Below are positions 57,621 through 64,000 of a DNA stretch of 64,000 nucleotides, one piece after another. The position numbers were made by a program, and so were the translations under genes. Origin of the DNA: Rhypophila decipiens (lineage: Eukaryota; Ascomycota; Sordariomycetes; Sordariales; Naviculisporaceae); NCBI GenBank assembly GCA_033297075.1, contig MU858185.1:38256-102255 (forward strand), read 5' to 3'. Within the stretch, counting starts at the first letter, position 1. Each line of letters begins with the position of its first letter. The notes under the pieces were generated by a model. That model was not told where the DNA came from, made no database searches, and saw nothing but the letters and a program-made list of their open reading frames with translations.

Positions 57621-58139
57621 CTAGCGCATCAGAGTGTAGTCACCCTGCACAAACCCATCACTCCCCAGGAAAGGTGTACACGTCTCAGTCTCATCAGACA
57701 ACTTCCCATCACAATCCGTCAACGTGCCCTTCGTGCACACAAATTTGGGCGTGAATCCGACTCTTGCCACATTTCCAGCAGGGAGGTCGATGGTGAAGTG
57801 TTCATCCAAGATCTCGACTCGTCCAAAGGCCATGCCAAGGCTGGCTGATATGATACCGAGCGGGTCTCCGGCTGATATATCAAAGGTAGTTTTGACGTCG
57901 ACAACTTGGTCATATTTGTTCGTGAAATGTAGATCGGCGAGGAAGGGGCCGACGCTGGTAGACACAACCATTGTATCAAAGGTTTTGAAGTAGAGGCCAC
58001 CGTTTGGAATATAAGAGCCGGTTTTCCAGGTGTGGCAGGTATCTCGACGATTGAGAGAGGTCAGGTAGGGGATTTGACCTCCAATGCCGAGGGTCATGGG
58101 CAGAAGCGCCAAGAACAGGGCGAGAATGTTGATGATCAT
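57621..58139 (-). CDS. Small secreted protein, function unknown
   Basis: An intronless 172-residue protein from the ATG at 58139. The frame extends upstream to 58184, but this ATG begins an evident signal peptide (MIINILALFLALLPMTLG). The mature part has few cysteines (RRDTCHTW, KFVCTKGTLTDCDGKL, ETETCTPFL), suggesting two disulphides, and an even beta-strand-like pattern. It resembles small secreted fungal proteins or candidate effectors; I recognise no named family. Confidence 0.75.
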   Translation of the reverse strand: MIINILALFLALLPMTLGIGGQIPYLTSLNRRDTCHTWKTGSYIPNGGLYFKTFDTMVVSTSVGPFLADLHFTNKYDQVVDVKTTFDISAGDPLGIISASLGMAFGRVEILDEHFTIDLPAGNVARVGFTPKFVCTKGTLTDCDGKLSDETETCTPFLGSDGFVQGDYTLMR

Positions 58140-60037
58140 CTTGATATGTGATTGGCGTGCTGAGAGTTTTGGGATCTTGGGCACAAGAGGAAGATGATGG
58201 CTGTTTTTTTTTTTTTTTTGAAGAAAGAGGAAGATGAAGAGGAAGAGGAAGGGGGAAGAGAAGTATTTATAGATCTAGATATGTCTCTTCCTTCAGCCTC
58301 AGGCCGCGAGCCGACACCGGCATTGAGAATGGTTCGTAACCCGGATTGCGTCACTCAATACGCACCGCCTTTTCTTCCCATTTTACTGACTCTGGGACGA
58401 AAGCGGAATCGGAGATAGGGCGGGAGAAGGCAGAAGCCGGTGAAGGGTTGTGATGGAAGAGTGTTGGACGAGAGAGACATACGCCCGCTATAGGTCATTG
58501 GGAGTGGCAGTTGTAGCCCGAGGCATACCAAAGATGTCCAATGGTCTTGTTCTCCAGCCATTCACGTTCCTGGCCTTGTGAACTTGGCGCATCGCCCGCA
58601 TGACCTCTGCCCATGAACGCTGGGTTAGAAATCATAGCTTGTGGACCCGCAAGGACATGTGGTTCGATCCCCGTTGCATCGGCTCTAGTAAGCTGTCAAC
58701 CCGACGTCAACACGGTGAGTGGACCTTTTGGGAGAGGTACCGATTCATCCATCCACTGGCACTCGAGCATGGTATTATCCCAGTCCTGCCAGTCGTGATG
58801 GAAAGGTGATATCGAGGTTATGTTGTGGGTAGTCCCCTCGGCGTGAGGAATTAGCTTCTCTCGTTGAGCTTGTCTGGAACATTGGCCTTTGCGACCATCC
58901 TGGTCTCATGACATCTCTTGTCTTGATATGCCTCGAGGCGAACCGCCATGCCGAAACCTCTGGTTTTGGGGTTCTTGTAGAGCAGGTGGTCCAAAAGCCG
59001 TTTTATCCTCTTTACTGTACTGCCTTCTCCCAACAGCGGAAGGTGGAAAGAGAATCGTCATCGTCCCATTGGGCGCGGATACGGGCATCTCGGTATTCTG
59101 TCACCAGGTCTGGCGCCAAAGGTCTTCTCAATCGGGACCCTAAAGACCGCCAAAGGCGTGAACAACATGAGAGGTTCCTTGTAGATCGCAGCCGTGGCGA
59201 CGCGACGTTCAGTGGCTGCGACTTTGAATATTGCTCGGTCGCTGATTCGGAAGTCGAACGATGTGATGGGTAATGTTTGGTGTATGGGTAGCACCCGTTC
59301 GGTTCGAAACCGCCCGTATGTCGCTGCCGTAGAGTTCCATTTGAGAACAGGGTGGGTCGAGATTTTGGAATGATGAAACAAGCGTTGTCGCTGCCTCTGG
59401 GTCAAGTCTTTGTAGTTGTTTGTTGGTCGAGTGCAAAGAGCCATGCTAATCATGTCGGTATCAGATAAGGTTTGCGCCTCAGCAAACTTTATTCTGTTTC
59501 CGTCCCGCAATCTGTCAAGGCGCCAGGCTCCAATATGTCATACCGCAAACTGGACTTTTTCTCTCCCAAACTTGATCGATCATCAACATGCTCTGTGGGA
59601 CCGGAATTCTCAATCGGGAAATGGGCAGACGGCGGGAAAATAGCTCGCTGTCCCAAATTTACATATCTCGCCTCCACAGTTGGACGGATTAAACTCCCGC
59701 GCAAAAGTGCAACACTGCAGATTTCTTCCAATCATCAGAGTTGAGCAATATCGAGCACCATGAGATTACCCGTTCGGGTGCCGTTCGGGACCCACCACCC
59801 ATGTTCCATTCGCAAACCCGGACCGTACCTGAATACCATACCGTCATCATGCTCGCTCAGCCGATATTAACAATATCCGAAAGGGGAACCGCTACTACGG
59901 AATGAACACGTCCTTGATACCTGCCAGATGGGGTCTCTTGACCAAGCCGCCAATAAATAGATGGGGAGCGCAGCAACTGAATCGCTCAATGATTATCCAT
60001 TGTTTATCTCACAGTCGTGGGCGCCTGGAACACCAAA
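58140..60037. other. 1.9-kb intergenic region
   Basis: Contains a 16-base T run at 58204-58219 followed by a GA-rich tract to about 58260. A GGTTCGATCCC near 58670 resembles a Pol III B box but has no supporting cloverleaf. Open frames are not protein-like. Confidence 0.4.
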
Positions 60038-60925
60038 ATGTCGTTGAAATGCTTTCTTACCGCCCTTGCGGCCACCAGCAGCGCATTCTTTGCCATTCCG
60101 GTCATGGCAGAGGATCGGTTAAAGTGCGGCGAGGCGAGCTACTTCGCATCCGAATACACGTGCCACAACGACAAGACACTGTGTCCGACGGTCTTTGGCC
60201 TGCCCACGAAGCCGTGCGGCGGATCGGGCTCAGGAGGATGTTACCCACCCCAGCAATACTCGTGCAGCGAGGAGGACGGCATTCTGCGCGACCTGCCCGA
60301 GGCATCGAGCCCATTTACGCTTTCTGTCTGGGGCGTGCGGAAGGCCTACCAGAACCAAAAGATCAAGGCCTGTGGCGGATATCTGGCTTTTGGCGCGAAC
60401 GCGAGACAGTGCCACCTTTGCACTGCTGCCGGAGGGAAAAATTGCGCAAGCTTCAAGAATGAGACGGTGTTTCTGCCCGATGGACGAATGGTTCGTTGTC
60501 TTTTTTGTTTCCCTCCTCTTTGGAAGAGAAGCTGCTCACAATGGAAATAGAACGCGGCGGTACCAGGTGGACAATATTGGTATGTTCACCCCAGCGAGGG
60601 CTTGCTGCAGTACACGGCGGCACTCGACCCGCCCAAAAACACGTCGACGTCAAGCTGGAACGTTACCGCCGCCGAGATACCAAGAAAGGAGTTTGCTGGT
60701 GTGAACGTCAAGGTGCATGAGAATGGATTCTTTGTCTGGGACAAGGAAGGCTCCAGCTCCCATTGGTGGTTTGCGTGCTTGGTGACGCTTCCTGGGGGAG
60801 TCATCAGCACGGGGAGGTCCTGGAGGCTATATGCTCCTCTCACGCCTGACCTCAAGGATTGCGACCTGGTGAGGGTTGTAGCGACTGCTGTGGATAAGAG
60901 CAATGGAGTCTACAAATATTCATGA
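60038..60925 (+). CDS. Secreted protein with CBM52-like carbohydrate-binding domain
   Basis: Two exons (60038-60490 and 60551-60925) give 275 residues. A signal peptide (MSLKCFLTALAATSSAFFA) is followed by CGEASYFASEYTC and later CYPPQQYSC with CGGSG between them. That repeated C-G...Y..S.YTC pattern is typical of CBM52 and related fungal wall-binding domains. The second half has no obvious catalytic signature (WYVHPSEGLLQYTAALD, NGFFVWDKEG). It may be a wall-associated or effector-type protein. The donor is GTTCGT, less usual than the other introns, but the joined frame (GRM-NAAVPGG) is smooth. The ATG at 60038 is used because the frame's earlier codon is GTG. Confidence 0.8.
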
Positions 60926-61489
60926 GCCGGGAGTAGAGGTAATGGCTCTAGGGGAAACAACAGACGAACGGGTTGCAATGAAAATGGCGGATCCGAAAGC
61001 ATATAAAGATAGAGTTTGGGCTTATCGGTCGCCTCCCGTCCCCTTTGAATGGCTTTTAGTCTCACAATATTGACAATTGACAAGGTTCAGGGTGGCTTTA
61101 TGCCCAAACTCACCTTGATGGGTATCAAACGCCACTAGCATCGGCTGGACCTCCTATCTTGCCTGCATTCAGGATAAGCTTCGTGATCTGGGCCTTTGAT
61201 CCAACCTTTGGGTCCCCTGAAACAATAAGGTTCAGGTCAACATTGGCTTTCAGTGAGGTGCAAAAGCTTTTTCTGGCCTTCAAGCTGCTGTCCTTCCAAC
61301 GTACAAAAGCCCCTTTCCTCTCCCCAAGTTCTGCTCCCCAATCTTTTTCCAATCTCACACCGACCAAGCTACAGTTATCCATCATCAATTGTCAGCCACA
61401 ACCAATTAGCAACAACCATCAAACACTAACCACTCCCTCAAAAGTCATCTTCAAAGAAAAGAAGAAGAAAAAAGGACCTTCTCGACAAA
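60926..61489. other. Intergenic region upstream of the thioesterase-like gene
   Basis: About 560 bases. It probably contains the promoter and leader of the next gene, ending in a CAA-rich and AAG-rich stretch. No ATG-started exon that would splice on was found. Confidence 0.4.
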
Positions 61490-62893
61490 ATATCGCTGCG
61501 CCAGAATCTCGTTGCGCCCTTCATCGTCGAGCCCAGAGAGGGTCACACCCACACCGTCGTCTTCCTGCACCGGCTCCCGGAGACGACCAAAGATGCGGAC
61601 TTGCCAGCCAAGGTCCTCTCGGCAAAGAGGACATCGCGAAACTCAAACCACCAGACCCTGGCAGAGCAGTTCCCAACTGTTCGGTGGGTCTTTCCCCACC
61701 CCAAGTGCGGACACCGGCCCTACAACAACCTCACCGCCGAGGACAAGGCAGCAGTTGGACTGGCGGGCTCTAGTCCGTACATCACACAGATCCTCCTGCG
61801 CGAGGCCAAGCTGCTGCGTGAGGCGGGGGTGGCGAATGGTCTGGAGCGGGTAATTCTGGGCGGGCAGGGCGAGACTGCCGAGGCTGGGCAGGATGCGATG
61901 GCTTCGTTCCCCGAGGTCAGGACGTCGATTCTGCGCATGCCAGATCAGGTCGCCGCTTTCATGCGGGAGACTCTCCACTGCTCTGAGTGGAGCGATCCCA
62001 GCACCGATCCTCGTCTTGCTGGCTATGTCGGCATGCATGCCGAAGATGCTGTCGTCACACGGGACCTGACTGCGTACCGCGCTGCCAAGATGAAGGTAGC
62101 ATCGTCGTCATCGTCGTCGTCGCCAGCTTCCCCGAATAATGGTGGAGTGAATAGCTCCATCATTTCCAACACCACCCACCGTTTCATTCATGGTGGGTAC
62201 AAAGTGACGACTCCGAAGTGGGATGGTGGCCGATACGACGAATTTGCGAGCTTTCTCGACGACGACCTGGGCGTTTACCGAGTCCCTTTCGCCGCTCCAC
62301 CCAAAACCGACGAGCAACTGAGAAAGGAGAGAAAGGCGGCGGCGGAGGAGGAGGCCAGAAAGCACCAGCTGACGGCTCGTGAAAAATACCTGGAGGAGCT
62401 GGCTGCCGACAAGGCCGAGGAGAAGGAGCGACTGGAGAAGGTGAGGAGAAGCATCGAGGCGGACAATAGAGAGCGCAGAGAGCGCAAGGCGCGCAGGGAG
62501 CTTATCAAGCAACCTTCACCAGATCCGGAGGGCAGGAAGGAGGATGCCCCCAAGAGGGCGCGGGTGCCCGGGGCCGAGTATGTGGAAGAGAACTCTGGTG
62601 GTCAGATTCGGTCTTATGCGTTTTCCCGACGGCTGGGCACTGCTGAGGAGGCGTCGACAGAAATCCCGTTCCAGACTGCCCAGGAAAAGAATGAGCAGGC
62701 CAAGGAGGAGCGCAAAATGGCGAAGAGGCTTGCAAAGAAGCAGGCGGATGAAAGGGAGGAACGATATGCAGCCAGGATGAAGGGTGAGATCAAGGATGAG
62801 GAGGAGGAGGAGTCAACAAGAGATGATGATACGGATAGCATGGAAGATGAGCCGAAGAGTCCCGGTAACGGAGCCGATGATGTGCGGGTATGA
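61490..62893 (+). CDS. Acyl-protein thioesterase/phospholipase-carboxylesterase-fold protein, start codon missing
   Basis: Reading from about 61430 is open, and family-like sequence begins SLRQNLVAPFIVEPREGHTH, TVVFLHR at 61493 on. It continues through LAEQFPTVRWVFPHPK and LGGQGETAEAGQDAMASFPE to HRFIHGGYKV and a long charged coiled coil rich in Glu, Lys and Arg. The fold matches acyl-protein thioesterases, but the usual catalytic Ser (GxSxG) is replaced by GGQGE. There is no ATG before the N-terminal motifs: the codon at 61490 is ATA, exactly where homologues would start. Either a G-to-A change destroyed the start, a near-cognate start is used, or an upstream exon was missed. From the family start the length is about 467 residues. 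Coiled-coil tails are known from fungal relatives. Confidence 0.65.
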   Translation: MSLRQNLVAPFIVEPREGHTHTVVFLHRLPETTKDADLPAKVLSAKRTSRNSNHQTLAEQFPTVRWVFPHPKCGHRPYNNLTAEDKAAVGLAGSSPYITQILLREAKLLREAGVANGLERVILGGQGETAEAGQDAMASFPEVRTSILRMPDQVAAFMRETLHCSEWSDPSTDPRLAGYVGMHAEDAVVTRDLTAYRAAKMKVASSSSSSSPASPNNGGVNSSIISNTTHRFIHGGYKVTTPKWDGGRYDEFASFLDDDLGVYRVPFAAPPKTDEQLRKERKAAAEEEARKHQLTAREKYLEELAADKAEEKERLEKVRRSIEADNRERRERKARRELIKQPSPDPEGRKEDAPKRARVPGAEYVEENSGGQIRSYAFSRRLGTAEEASTEIPFQTAQEKNEQAKEERKMAKRLAKKQADEREERYAARMKGEIKDEEEEESTRDDDTDSMEDEPKSPGNGADDVRV

Positions 62894-63150
62894 TCTTCTG
62901 GATGTATTACATCTAGCTTTTTGGGGATTGGTGTATTTGTTTGGGGTTACGGGGAACTACGGGTCTATTTTTTGCCTTTCTCTTTGATGTTGATAGTTGA
63001 TGTTTTAATGTAAATGACCAGCACCTTCCCCGCCGAAAGCTGGAGAATACATCAACCAATTCAAAGAGGACCCTCGGTAATTACGAAAAGACGTGAGGTA
63101 TTAATGTTAAAAATCTAATAGAAAACTATCCAAATCAGGTTTTCAACGGC

Positions 63151-64000
63151 TTAGACTGGCCTTGAAAAGTCATGCTCATGAGTATGAGTCTTGTACCAAG
63201 TATCCCAACTCCACAGAGTGAAGCCCGGATCCTTGGGCGCGAGCTTCTTCGGCCAGCACGGATTGTCCCACATGCCCGCATCCCTGGGCGGGTTGGCTGC
63301 GTGTTCCCACTTGGAGATCCTAAAGCTAGGCAGGACATCGACCGACACTTCGGCCTCACGTTGGACAATGCCCGCCTTCACAAAGGGCGGCCCCTTCTTT
63401 CCGCTCTTCCACTTGTCCTCAAAGTCATCTTCCTTGCCGGGGCCGCTGAACTCCTTGAGATGCGGGGCAAAGCAGGCACCCAGCCACATCTTGCCAGCAC
63501 CTTGGTTCTGCTTGTCCGGGAGGAAACGCATCAGCTGGCCACCGGGCTTGCCAGAGTTGACCATTTCCGGATCGCTGTCACGCAGGAAATACCGCGGCGG
63601 GTACTCGTCCACGTCGCACTGACCTTTGTGGTCGCGGTCTTTTTGCTCCCTCCACGTCTTGTCGTGTTGGTCGCTTCCATTTGTTCACCCCCGGACGGCC
63701 GATTTCCTTGTTCGAGATGCTCCCGTGGGCACATTTCAGAGTGCCCCAGGCTGGGTTCTGGGCGATTGCCGAGCTGTAGTGATAGCAAGCTTGTCCCCAC
63801 TCCTTCTTGCACGTCGCCTCGACCGTTGTTGGCTTGGCGCCAAAGGCCAGCGAGGTAATAACGTGGTCCTGCTTTGTCGTCGTGCTCGCCAGGGTGGGCG
63901 AAATAGGATGGATGGATGGATGGAATTTATTTCGCCCGGAGGCACTAAGCCTAAAGGGCCTATGCGCGCTAACTACATTCGGTTCATATGCTTCTGCCAT
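63151..64000 (-). pseudogene. NucA/NucB-type nuclease-like domain, frameshifted and cut by window edge
   Basis: The minus strand encodes VEATCKKEWGQACYHYSSAI and KCAHGSISNKEIGRPGVNKW in one frame. A different frame then carries QHDKTWREQKDRDHKGQCD, DEYPPRYFL, MRFLPDKQNQGAGKMWLG and a C-terminal WDTWYKTHTHEHDF. In relatives these follow each other directly (a W, a few residues, then QHD..W), so a one-base shift lies near 63675. The DEYPP and PDxQNxGAG motifs are those of the NucA/NucB-type domain found in secreted fungal proteins and at the end of some GH18 proteins. The N-terminus lies at or beyond position 64000; residues coded by the ATCC repeat near 63910 may not be real protein. A sequencing error would also explain the shift. 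Confidence 0.55.
63906..63923. repeat. (GGAT)n microsatellite
   Basis: Four and a half copies of GGAT near the putative 5' end of the nuclease-like gene. Confidence 0.9.

Noticed and set aside
58640..58700. GGTTCGATCCC resembling a tRNA B box
   Set aside because: No acceptor, D arm or anticodon stem can be drawn around it.
1..64000. CRISPR arrays, operons or prokaryotic elements
   Set aside because: Genes have spliceosomal introns and eukaryotic families. The tandem repeats seen are coding minisatellites or short microsatellites with no spacers.

Overview
The window looks like nuclear DNA of a filamentous ascomycete, probably a Sordariomycete-type mould. Genes are broken by short introns of about 50-85 bases with GTRNGT-like donors and CTRAY-like branch points. 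The gene families are typical of such fungi: HET, BAHD/trichothecene-type acyltransferase, CYP65-like and pisatin-demethylase-like P450s, Zn2Cys6 regulators, DUF7708 and NACHT proteins. There is an intron-containing nuclear tRNA-Arg. All gene models were spliced by eye from the sequence. Product names rest on recognised motifs, not on a database search.

Region 1 (about 0.4-23.4 kb) is a run of oxidative and acylating enzymes. It holds a BAHD acyltransferase (434-1921), a P450 (2284-4075), a second P450 (10725-12327), an FAD-dependent hydroxylase (15235-16784), a GMC oxidoreductase (17488-19666) and a Zn2Cys6 regulator (20861-23362). It looks like the tailoring half of a specialised-metabolite cluster, but no backbone synthase is visible here. 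A HET-domain gene (4789-7300), a tRNA-Arg and an F-box pseudogene are interspersed.

Region 2 (about 23.4-37 kb) is gene-poor and rearranged. It has an aminoglycoside-phosphotransferase-like gene whose first exon has been flipped onto the other strand and which also carries a frameshift. It also has a MITE-like element with a perfect hairpin, an ankyrin-like protein gene, and a set of diverged tandem repeats (34.16-34.95 kb) that keep the same small hairpins.

Region 3 (about 37-55 kb) holds an SRPK-like kinase with repeat-rich N-terminus, a DAO-family flavoprotein, a Ste14-like methyltransferase, an AAA ATPase, a DUF7708 protein, a secreted GPI-type cysteine-rich protein, a large multi-pass membrane protein and a NACHT/STAND protein. 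HET, NACHT, AAA, DUF7708 and ankyrin genes together resemble fungal allorecognition or innate-immunity repertoires.

Region 4 (about 55-64 kb) has several small secreted proteins, including a GPI-type glycoprotein and a CBM52-like protein. It also has an acyl-protein-thioesterase-fold protein with no ATG start and no obvious serine nucleophile, and a NucA/NucB-like C-terminal domain interrupted by a frameshift at the window edge.
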